In this document: positions 52,392 to 59,821 of the stretch, in pieces
Layout of the letters: each line of letters starts with the position of its first letter
How positions within the stretch are numbered: position 1 is the stretch's first letter
Assembly: GCF_026626635.1 (NCBI RefSeq)
Contig: NZ_JAPNKA010000001.1
Span: forward strand, 7,564,001-7,628,000
Source of the DNA: Archangium lansingense
Lineage (GTDB): Bacteria; Myxococcota; Myxococcia; Myxococcales; Myxococcaceae
Direction: 5' to 3'
DNA: 64,000 bases
Notes under the pieces: generated by a model
Database searches by the model: none
Seen by the model: the letters and a program-made list of their open reading frames with translations, nothing else
What the model was told of the DNA's origin: nothing
Program-made: the position numbers and the translations under genes

Positions 52392-52554
52392 GATCTCTCC
52401 TGAGGTGTCCCGGGGGGAGAGTCAGGGGTCCTTTTCTGTGAGACGTGCTCGGCTGCCCAGCCGCCTGGGCGGGGCCGGGCCCGGAATCACAGGCGGCACC
52501 GGTCCTCTCGACCTGTCTTGCAAGGACGAGGAAGCCAAGACCGGGAGCGAGCGG
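52392..52554. promoter_or_regulatory. Divergent promoter region of cyclitol operon and zwf
   Basis: 163 bp between two divergent starts, so it must drive both the eight-gene minus-strand group and the glucose-6-phosphate dehydrogenase. I see no unambiguous -35/-10 pair, and no clear operator palindrome. CTTGCAAG at about 52518 is a short perfect palindrome that could be an operator half. Confidence 0.4.
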
Positions 52555-54096
52555 ATGATGCGGGAGTCAGCGATGAGGGCATGGGACGAGAGCGCGGCGG
52601 ACGTCGAGCGAGCCAGCGAGATGATTCCCGAGCCGTGCACGATGGTCCTCTTCGGCGCCTCGGGAGACCTGTCGGGACGCAAGCTCATCCCGGCGCTCTT
52701 CCAGGAGGGGCTGTTGCCCGCGGAGTTCACCCTGGTGGGCACCGCGCTCGTCCCGATGGGGCACGAGGGATTCCGTTCGCGCATGCGCACCGCGGTCGAG
52801 CAGTCCTTCGGGGTTGGTGGTGTGGACCCGGCCGCGTGGAACGCGTTCGCCCGGGGGCTCTACTACGTGCCGCTGGATATCTCCTCGGCCGGGGACTACG
52901 CGCGGCTGGGCGGGCTGCTGGAGCGGGTGGAAGCGGAGCGCCGGACGCGGGGCAATCGCCTCTTCTACCTCGCGGTGTCGCCCGCGCTCTTCGGTGACGT
53001 GGTGGAGCGGCTGGGCGAGTCGGGGCTGGCCAGGTCCGATGCGAGGCGCTGGTCACGCATCGTCGTCGAGAAGCCCTTCGGGACGGATCTCCCCAGCGCG
53101 CGGCGGCTCAACACCCGGCTGCGCCGGTACTTCGACGAGTCGAGCATCTACCGGATGGACCATTACCTCGGGAAGGAGATGGTGCAGAACCTGCTGGTGC
53201 TCCGGCTGGCCAACGGCATCTTCGAGCCGCTGTGGAACCAGCGGCACATCGACCACATCCAGGTGACGTGCGCCGAGCCGTTGGGTGTCGAGGGACGGGG
53301 CGGGTACTATGAGCAGGCGGGAGTGGTGCGGGACATGATCCAGAACCATGCCTTCCAGGTGCTCTCGCTCATCGCGATGGAGCCACCGGCGAGCCTGGAG
53401 CCCGAGGCCGTGCGTGACGAGAAGGTCCGGGTGCTGGAGGCGGCACGGCCCTTCACCCCCGAGCGCATCCGCGCCGAGTGCGTGCGTGGGCAGTACGGGC
53501 CGGGCCTCATCGCGGGCGCTCCCGTGTGTGGCTACCGCCAGGAGCCGGGTGTCTCGCCCACCTCGGGCGTGGAGACCTACGCGATGCTGACCATGCGCTT
53601 CGACAACGCACGCTGGGCCGGTGTGCCCTTCTACGTGCGCTCCGGCAAGCGGTTGAAGGAGCGCCTCACCGAGGTGGTGGTGCAGTTCAAGGAGGGGAGG
53701 GAGAACCTCTTCGGCGCGGGACAGCGGGAGCGGATGTCCGCCAACCAGCTCATCATCCGGATCCAACCGCACGAGAGCGTCACGCTGCGCGTGGCGATGA
53801 AGGCACCGGGGCGGGCGGTGCGTGTGCGCGACATGGACATGAGCTTCTTCTACGCCGCGTCCCACGAGGGGCCACCCCCCGAGGCCTACGAGCGGCTGCT
53901 GCTGGACGGCATGCTCGGCGTGTCCACGCTCTACACGCGAGAGGACATGGTCGAGCGGGCCTGGGAGCTGGTCACTCCCGTGCTGGACGCCTGGTCCCAT
54001 ATGGGCGCCGAGCCGAACTACGCCGCCGGGACGTGGGGTCCGGCGGACGCCAGCCGGTTGCTCGAGCGCCAGGGGCTCGCCTGGAACGGGGCGTGA
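52555..54096 (+). CDS. zwf: Glucose-6-phosphate dehydrogenase
   Basis: A 513-residue enzyme; ATG 52555 follows GGGAG and yields the normal length; the upstream frame is open without homology. NADP-binding GASGDLSGRKLIPALF (34-49), VEKPFGTD near 173-180, the active-site RMDHYLGKEMVQNLL at about 199-212, and FEPLWN downstream. It converts glucose 6-phosphate to 6-phosphogluconolactone, making NADPH and feeding the pentose phosphate pathway, the source of sedoheptulose 7-phosphate. Being divergent from a sedoheptulose-7-phosphate cyclase operon, it is probably a dedicated supply enzyme. A housekeeping role cannot be excluded. Confidence 0.95.
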   Translation: MMRESAMRAWDESAADVERASEMIPEPCTMVLFGASGDLSGRKLIPALFQEGLLPAEFTLVGTALVPMGHEGFRSRMRTAVEQSFGVGGVDPAAWNAFARGLYYVPLDISSAGDYARLGGLLERVEAERRTRGNRLFYLAVSPALFGDVVERLGESGLARSDARRWSRIVVEKPFGTDLPSARRLNTRLRRYFDESSIYRMDHYLGKEMVQNLLVLRLANGIFEPLWNQRHIDHIQVTCAEPLGVEGRGGYYEQAGVVRDMIQNHAFQVLSLIAMEPPASLEPEAVRDEKVRVLEAARPFTPERIRAECVRGQYGPGLIAGAPVCGYRQEPGVSPTSGVETYAMLTMRFDNARWAGVPFYVRSGKRLKERLTEVVVQFKEGRENLFGAGQRERMSANQLIIRIQPHESVTLRVAMKAPGRAVRVRDMDMSFFYAASHEGPPPEAYERLLLDGMLGVSTLYTREDMVERAWELVTPVLDAWSHMGAEPNYAAGTWGPADASRLLERQGLAWNGA

Positions 54097-54198
54097 GCGC
54101 GGCGTCGAGCGGCCCGCTCACCGCTTCCCGGCGCCGTCCTCGCCCTTCTTGTCGGCGGGGACGGTGCGCGCGGGCGTTTCGGAGTGGAACACGGTTCG

Positions 54199-55947
54199 TC
54201 AAACCAGACGGGCCGTGTTGGAGTAGAGTGTGTTGTCGAGTCCCCTGGCGTACACGTACAGGCATTGCCCGAGCGCCGCTGCGGCGGTTGGCGCTGCCGT
54301 TCTGCCACCGGTAGGCACCTCGAGCCACTTGCCGAACGGCTGACCGTCCAGGGCGCTGACGTAATAGACATGCTTGTCCCGTCCGATCCCGGTGACGAAC
54401 AGTCTTCCCTTGAACGAGGCGGCAGCCGGGTTCCCGGCGACGCGCATGTCACCGGGAAGCTGCGACCATGCCCCGAAGGGGGCGCCATCCGCCGCCGAGT
54501 TCACGTAGAGGCGGCTGTTGTCGACGCCTTTTCCGAGGACGTAGATTCGGTTGCCCAGCGATGCGATCGCCGGTGCCGCGTCAGTGGTACCGCTGCCCTG
54601 AAGCTCCGCCCATGGCCCGAACGGCTGACCGTCGAGTGCGGAGCTGATGTAGATGCGCCGATCCTGCCCCTTGCACACCACGTACAAGCGATTGCCGAGA
54701 GCGGCTGCAACCGGGGCGGAGTCCATCTGCGGCCCTTGCGGCAGCGGGGACCAGCCTCCGAAGGGGGCGCCGTCCGCCGCGGAGTTCACGTAGATACGGT
54801 CGTCGCCGATTCCCTTGTCGAAGACGTAGATCCGGTTGCCCAGCGAGGCGACTGCAGGCGCCACATCGGTGGTGCCGCCGCCCGGCAGTTCCGCCCACTG
54901 CCCGTACGGCTGACCGTCGCGAGCAGAGATGATGTAGATGCGGTTGTTGAACCCCACGCACACCACGTACACCCGGTTGCCGAGCGAGGCCGCGGCCGGG
55001 GCGCCGGTTGCGCCCGCCAGGGCGGGCAGCGGTGCCCATCCCGTCCACTGGAGATGGGCCTCGGTCAAGTGGCGGCGCCCCCCCTTGAGGATGCCGTTGC
55101 GCATCACCTTGATCTGGTCGTTCGAGAAGTAGCGTGGCGCACAGCCGCCGAAGTGCCCATAGCCCATTACGTTGTGCTGGTCGGGCGTGAGCTGGAAGGT
55201 ATGGACGTAGCCGTTCGAGAACGTCACCTGGATCGGGAAGTTGGCCTGGCAGTAGTTGAAGCCAGGAGGAACGTCGGTCTCCGGATTGTATTCGTGCAAG
55301 GCCGGCGGCGTGTCCCGGATCTGCCCGGCATCGCCGTCCGTCGCCTCGGCGAGGATGCGTGTGCCCAGCTCGTTCACGGTGTCCTCGGCCCACTGCACGG
55401 CGTAGTGCAGTTCCAACTCCGGTTGCGTCCCTTGCTGGAGCAATTGCGAGATCTGGCTGAGTGCCGCTTGACCCGCGGCATTGCCCTCGACGCCATTCTT
55501 GATGATGCCGGGTAGGTCCGCGAGCTTGAGGCCCTCGAAGAAGGTGTGGGGCAGATAGAGATAGTGGCCCATCTCGTGGGCGAAGTTGTCACCATTGAGG
55601 TTCTCGACATGGAAGAAGGCGGCTCTGCTCCCGGCCTCTCCTCCATGGCCCCGGTGAAAGATGACGAGCTTGCCATGGTATTGCGCGGCGAGCTTCTGAA
55701 GTCCTTCGCCGTCGAGATTCTCCGCTGCACTGGTGTACTCGACGTCAGCCCCAGGGTCGAAGTCGAAGCGAATTCCTGTCGGCTCGTAGATCTGATTCAC
55801 ATGCGCCAGAAGTGGTACGACGTGGTTCTTCACATAATCTGCCCGCTGGGTCGTCCCCATGGACAGCACCTCCGGGCGGGTGATGATGAAGTGAAGACGC
55901 AGACTCAGCGTGGGTGAGAACAGCGCATTGACGATCCGTGAACTCAT
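54199..55947 (-). CDS. Zinc metalloprotease fused to beta-propeller
   Basis: A 582-residue protein. Residues 1-285 are a metzincin-like protease: NFAHEMGHYLYLPHTFFEGL gives HEMGHxxxxxH with the third His at the expected distance, and NVMGYGHFGG is the Met-turn. From about 300 on there are roughly five units of 48 residues with the pattern 'ALPGG-TTDVAPAVASLGNRIYV--KG-DNRIYV-SA-DGQPFG-W', a beta-propeller of the tachylectin/PLL type often binding sugars. No signal peptide is visible at ATG 55947 (MSSRIVNALFSPTLSLRLHF), so an unconventional export route or a misplaced start is possible. Converges with zwf (102 bp apart). Confidence 0.85.
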   Translation of the reverse strand: MSSRIVNALFSPTLSLRLHFIITRPEVLSMGTTQRADYVKNHVVPLLAHVNQIYEPTGIRFDFDPGADVEYTSAAENLDGEGLQKLAAQYHGKLVIFHRGHGGEAGSRAAFFHVENLNGDNFAHEMGHYLYLPHTFFEGLKLADLPGIIKNGVEGNAAGQAALSQISQLLQQGTQPELELHYAVQWAEDTVNELGTRILAEATDGDAGQIRDTPPALHEYNPETDVPPGFNYCQANFPIQVTFSNGYVHTFQLTPDQHNVMGYGHFGGCAPRYFSNDQIKVMRNGILKGGRRHLTEAHLQWTGWAPLPALAGATGAPAAASLGNRVYVVCVGFNNRIYIISARDGQPYGQWAELPGGGTTDVAPAVASLGNRIYVFDKGIGDDRIYVNSAADGAPFGGWSPLPQGPQMDSAPVAAALGNRLYVVCKGQDRRIYISSALDGQPFGPWAELQGSGTTDAAPAIASLGNRIYVLGKGVDNSRLYVNSAADGAPFGAWSQLPGDMRVAGNPAAASFKGRLFVTGIGRDKHVYYVSALDGQPFGKWLEVPTGGRTAAPTAAAALGQCLYVYARGLDNTLYSNTARLV

Positions 55948-56318
55948 GAGGGTACTAAGTATAGGCAGAAGGCTGACAGAGGGCCGCTGCCAGAGCCAGC
56001 AAGGCCGTGCGCCGCGCAGGTGTGGGGCCGCTCATTGCCAATGGCACCTGCAGCCTCCTCTGGCGCTTGCCTTCGTGAGACAGGACGGCGACCGTGCGGT
56101 GGCTCAGCACCGCGCACCCAGGAGCCCCTCCTTGCCCTCCCCTTCCCGGCGACTCTTCACGACTGTCATTCTACCCCGGTCCTCGCCCGCAACAGGGCTC
56201 CCATTCCGCCTATGCTCCGGTGACGAGCGACGCGCGGACTTTCCAGCGCCTCTGCCCGCCCACCCGCGCTTGACCGCCGGCCCTGCGATGTGATGGTTGC
56301 GCCTCTCGGAGGGCTTCA
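55948..56318. other. 371-bp gap with repeat copy
   Basis: Contains the second copy of the 149-bp repeat (56022-56170). After the repeat a stretch (CAACAGGGCTCCC ... CCTATGCTCCGG, 56193-56220) resembles 15584-15620. No gene is recognisable; the last 40 bp include GGAGGGCTTC before ATG 56319. Confidence 0.5.
56022..56170. repeat. 149-bp direct repeat (copy 2)
   Basis: Identical to 43422-43570. It contains the ribosome-binding site, TTG start and 13 codons of an amidohydrolase signal peptide, but the frame does not continue into such a gene here. It therefore looks like the truncated end of a second copy of that gene or the product of a recombination event. Confidence 0.97.
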
Positions 56319-56924
56319 ATGCTCGGGAAAATTCTCATCGGTGTTGCGGGTGTCTTGGTCCTTTTCGTAGCGGTGGTGGCCACACGGCCGTCCGCCTATC
56401 ACGTCGAGCGCAAGCTCGCGGTCGCTGCTCCAGCCGATCTCGTGTTCGGTGTTCTCAACGACCTCCATCAGTTTGCCGGTGTCTTGGTCCTTTTCGGGTC
56501 GCCGTTGGAGAAGTTCGCGCCCAACATGCAGAAGATCTTCGAAGGCCCCGCGGCGGGCGTCGGTCAGTCGTATTCGTGGAGCGGCAAGGAAGTCGGCACG
56601 GGCAAACTGACGATCGAAGAGAGCGTCCCTGGCCAGAAGGTGAGCATGAAGCTCGAGTTTGTGGAGCCGATGGAGTCCACTGCAACCTGTGCGCTCACCC
56701 TTGCGGGTACGCCGACCGGCTCGTTCGTGACGTGGTCGATGGATGGGAACCACAATTTCATAGGCAAAGCCTTCGGCATGTTCATGGACATGGACAACAT
56801 GCTCGGCGCCGACATCGAGAAGGGGCTCGCCCAGCTGAAGACCGTCGCCGAGGGCAAGCACGTAGCAACAGCGGCCGCTGGCGCGGCTCAGGCTGACGTC
56901 GACAAGGCCACCGCCGAAGAGTAG
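56319..56924 (+). CDS. SRPBCC (polyketide cyclase-like) family protein
   Basis: A 201-residue protein with an N-terminal membrane anchor (about 3-22) and a START/SRPBCC-type domain: YHVERKLAVAAPADLVFGVL, KFAPNMQKIFEGPAAGVGQSYSWSG, and the late GNHNFIGKAFGMFMDMD with a C-terminal helix. The family's usual W..WSPWEK segment reads FAGVLVLFGSPLEK here, and its codons repeat those of the anchor (GAGCVLVLF region) through a 19-bp duplication. Members bind hydrophobic ligands; many 'polyketide cyclase' labels are unproven. The gene is preceded by GGAGGGCTTCA, a good ribosome-binding site. Confidence 0.85.
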   Translation: MLGKILIGVAGVLVLFVAVVATRPSAYHVERKLAVAAPADLVFGVLNDLHQFAGVLVLFGSPLEKFAPNMQKIFEGPAAGVGQSYSWSGKEVGTGKLTIEESVPGQKVSMKLEFVEPMESTATCALTLAGTPTGSFVTWSMDGNHNFIGKAFGMFMDMDNMLGADIEKGLAQLKTVAEGKHVATAAAGAAQADVDKATAEE

Positions 56925-57040
56925 GCGTGCGGGAAGAATTCTCCGTAGCTCGAGCGCTTCGTGCAACCCCAGCAGGAGGCCGCTCCGGCTATCAGCGCAC
57001 CAGCCGCCTGAGTCCACCCGGCCCATCCGCCCGCGCGCAG

Positions 57041-57085
57041 GAGGATCCGGGCGGCCTCCCCGTGCGCGGACGGCTCCGGCCATTC
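57041..57085. repeat. 45-bp repeat flanking the DUF1501 operon (copy 1)
   Basis: TCCGGGCGGCCTCCCCGTGC followed by GCGGACGGCTCCGGCCATTCGCC matches 61729-61773 with about six mismatches. It lies beyond the stop of the three-gene operon (57215-61702). The remaining sequence from 56925 to 57214 holds no gene. Confidence 0.6.
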
Positions 57086-57214
57086 GCCTGCCCCGGCGCG
57101 GAGGGTTGAAGCCCCGCGCCAGGCGCTGACGCTCCTCTCATCCAGAAGGTGCCGACGAGGACCCTTCGCTTCTCGGCCCCCTGTGGCTCCGGGGCGAGCT
57201 GCTCGGCTGCGCTG

Positions 57215-58807
57215 TCAGCCCCTCACGACGCCGTCATAGACGCCGTAGCCGCCGGGAATGAAGAAGTCCCTCCCCGGCTCCAGCCCGAAGGCCCGGAGGA
57301 CCGTCGCCGCGATGTCCTGCGAGCGCGGCGCGCGCGTCACCCGCTCGCCGGACTCCTCCACCAGCATCACCGGCGCCCCCATCGGCGAGCCGTTCATCGT
57401 CTCGTCGTACCCGCCGAGCATCTGGTTCCCCTGGATGCCACCGCCCACGAGGATGGCGCAGGTCGCGGGGTGGTGGTCACTCCCCTGCTTCGGGAAGGTT
57501 CGCCCGAAGTCGCTGTAGACGTAGACCAGCGTCTCGTCCAGCAACGACCGGGACGCATCGGTCCGGCTCGGGGTCAGGCTCATCTCGAGGCACAGCCGGC
57601 CCACCATCTCCAGCGCGATGCGCAGGTGGTTGGTGTGCATCTGCGGTCCGTTCGCGCTGTGGGTGTCGAAGGTGTTGTTGGAGAAGCTGGAGGCCCGCAG
57701 GTTCACCGACGTCACCAGGTCCGACTTCAGCAGCTGCAGCGCGAAGGAATACGCGCCCATCGACGCGCCCGTGCCGCAGGAGTCCGCGTAGCCGATGCAG
57801 GCCGACCAGTCCACGGGATAGGCCGGGTCGGCCTTGAGCTTCTCCCAGGACGGCGTGCTGGCCAGCACCGAGAGGATGTCCCGGCTCACGGTCCTGCTCG
57901 CGCCCTTGTACGTGTCGTAGAGCTGCTCGAGCATCGCGTCGGTGCCACCGCTGGAGATGCCCCGCTCCTGGCGCAGCGCCTTGAGCAGGGCCGCGTCCAC
58001 CGCGGTGGCGGGCACCGTGCCCGGGAGCGCCGAGCCATCGAAGGCGACGTCGGGCACGTCGCTCCGCGCGCGGAGCCCCTTCCAGGCGCTGTCGCGCTTG
58101 TCGGACAGCGTCGGCTCCACCGAGGCCGCGGAGTGCAACACCGTGGGGTTCGCCAGCGCGGGCAGACCGAGCGCGCCCGGCAGCGTGCCGCCCAGGCTGA
58201 CGTTGGGGATGGGCCGGTCCGGGAAGCGCCGCGACAGGGCGTTGGCGATCACCGCCTGCACCGATGGGGCCCGGAAGTTCGAGCCCGCCACGCCGCACAT
58301 GCTCGCGATGATGCCACTGGTGTGCGCGGCCGTGTTCTGGTCCGCCCCCACGAGCAACGCGGCCTTGTCGAAGAGCCTGTAGGCGGGGTTCGCCCACGCG
58401 TAGCCCCAGGGCCGGAAGTTCTGCTGGTTGCCCGAGGCGGGATTCAGCCCGCTCGCGTCGGCCGGGTTCGCCCAGTTCCAGAAGACGGGCCCGCGCAACT
58501 TCCGCACGGGACCGGGCGCATCCAGGTCCACCGGGGAGCGGTCGAAGTTCTCCACCTGCTCGGGCCGGTAACCCACGGGGATGATGCCGCCCTGGGGCGT
58601 GGGGATGAACTTGTTGATGCCCGCGCGAGTCAACGGAGAGAAGAAGGTCTCCCAGTGGAGCCCTCCATCCAGCCAGATGCCCAGGAGCTTGGTCGGCCGT
58701 CCCGAGGCTGTCTGCGCCGACGCCACCGGCAACCCGAAGCGCGTCATGAGTCCGAGGTGAGCGGCCCCGAAGGCCAGCTCGAACAGCTTGCGGCGAGTGA
58801 GCTTCAT
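57215..58807 (-). CDS. DUF1501-family secreted protein
   Basis: A 530-residue protein, ATG 58807, with a twin-arginine-like leader (MKLTRRKLFELAFGAAHLGL: RRK...F). The sulfatase/alkaline-phosphatase-like DUF1501 fold is indicated by LLGIWLDGGLHWETFF at the start and LVYVYSDFGRTFPKQGSDHH, CAILVGGGIQGNQMLGGYDE near the end. DUF1501 proteins are abundant in planctomycetes and myxobacteria, usually next to DUF1592/1549 cytochrome-like genes, as here. The catalytic function is unproven. It follows the cytochrome-like gene by 10 bp and is the last gene of the operon. Confidence 0.88.
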   Translation of the reverse strand: MKLTRRKLFELAFGAAHLGLMTRFGLPVASAQTASGRPTKLLGIWLDGGLHWETFFSPLTRAGINKFIPTPQGGIIPVGYRPEQVENFDRSPVDLDAPGPVRKLRGPVFWNWANPADASGLNPASGNQQNFRPWGYAWANPAYRLFDKAALLVGADQNTAAHTSGIIASMCGVAGSNFRAPSVQAVIANALSRRFPDRPIPNVSLGGTLPGALGLPALANPTVLHSAASVEPTLSDKRDSAWKGLRARSDVPDVAFDGSALPGTVPATAVDAALLKALRQERGISSGGTDAMLEQLYDTYKGASRTVSRDILSVLASTPSWEKLKADPAYPVDWSACIGYADSCGTGASMGAYSFALQLLKSDLVTSVNLRASSFSNNTFDTHSANGPQMHTNHLRIALEMVGRLCLEMSLTPSRTDASRSLLDETLVYVYSDFGRTFPKQGSDHHPATCAILVGGGIQGNQMLGGYDETMNGSPMGAPVMLVEESGERVTRAPRSQDIAATVLRAFGLEPGRDFFIPGGYGVYDGVVRG

Positions 58808-58817
58808 GGGTGCCTCA

Positions 58818-59819
58818 TCAGTAGAAAATCCAGTGGGGGTGGCGGATGAAGTACGAGCACGTGCCCACGTAGGCCGGCTCGGTATCGGTGGGCGTCGCGA
58901 GCGGCACGAACACGTCCTCATACAGCGCGTCCACCTGAGCGTCGGTGAACCGCTCGCCCAGGAAGTGCAGCGACCACCGCCGCAGCGTGGCCTTGACGTC
59001 CACGGGGTTGGCGGTGCGTGGCGTGCCCGTGGGGAACAGCGCCGTGTTCCCCGTCTTGGCCAGCGCGCGGCGGCACCACCGCTGCGAGACCTGCGTCAGC
59101 GTGAGCACGAAGGTCGGAGACGCGGTCCGGTCATGGGACACCTGGTTGATGACGGAGCCGCCCCCCAGCGAGTGATAGCGCTCTCCGGTGGCGTTCTGCC
59201 GCGGCATGGGCAGGGCGTCCGGCGGCTGCAGCGGGTAGAAGTCGTCACCCCGCGACTCCGCCATCGGAAAGCCGTACTCATTGGCCGAGGTGAAGAAGTC
59301 GTCATGGCCCAGGCCCAGCTGCTGGTAGAGCGCCCGCTGTATCTGGGTGGCGCTCATGCGGGTGATGCGTGGCGCCTCGGGGTCTGGACGCGAGTCCCGC
59401 TGCTGCACCGCGAGGCCCTGGACCCACGCGCGGACGTCGGCCACGGGCAGCGTCGCCATGCCTTCGGCGACGAGCTGGGCATAGGACTTCTGACCGATGG
59501 GCATCTGCTTGAACGCGCCGGTGCCACGGCCCTCCAGCAGCCGCACCAGCTCGCTCTCGTCCGGGCTGCCCGGCTTCACCATCCGGACATCGGACACCAG
59601 CAGGGACTGGAAGGCCTCGGCCGAGGCGAAGTAGCCGCGCGCGCCCTGCGTGTGGCAGCCCTCGCAGTGGGGCTTGAGGCCCTGCATGATGCGCACGGTC
59701 TCCGAGCTGGCCGGCGTGGAGCACTGGGCCTGTCCCCGGGCGCGGAGCGCGGACGGGGCACCCTCACCGCCGCACGAGAGCACTCCGGACAGCACGAGGA
59801 GGAACAAGAAGCGGTTCAT
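58818..59819 (-). CDS. Lipoprotein with c-type heme motif
   Basis: A 333-residue protein from ATG 59819 (MNRFLFLLVLSGVLSCGGEG, lipobox cysteine at 16). CEGCH (52-56) in PHCEGCHTQGARGY is a c-type heme attachment motif, followed by the usual cytochrome helix region and SELVRLLEGRGTGAFKQMPI with a possible axial Met. The C-terminal 200 residues are not recognised and include paired cysteines near the end. The start lies 2 bp after the stop of the DUF1592-like gene. Likely an electron-transfer or cytochrome-like partner of the other two proteins. Confidence 0.85.
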   Translation of the reverse strand: MNRFLFLLVLSGVLSCGGEGAPSALRARGQAQCSTPASSETVRIMQGLKPHCEGCHTQGARGYFASAEAFQSLLVSDVRMVKPGSPDESELVRLLEGRGTGAFKQMPIGQKSYAQLVAEGMATLPVADVRAWVQGLAVQQRDSRPDPEAPRITRMSATQIQRALYQQLGLGHDDFFTSANEYGFPMAESRGDDFYPLQPPDALPMPRQNATGERYHSLGGGSVINQVSHDRTASPTFVLTLTQVSQRWCRRALAKTGNTALFPTGTPRTANPVDVKATLRRWSLHFLGERFTDAQVDALYEDVFVPLATPTDTEPAYVGTCSYFIRHPHWIFY

Positions 59820-59821
59820 GG

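Noticed and set aside
45074..54096. Acarbose- or validamycin-type aminocyclitol cluster
   Set aside because: No aminotransferase, cyclitol kinase, nucleotidyltransferase or glycosyltransferase is present in the block.
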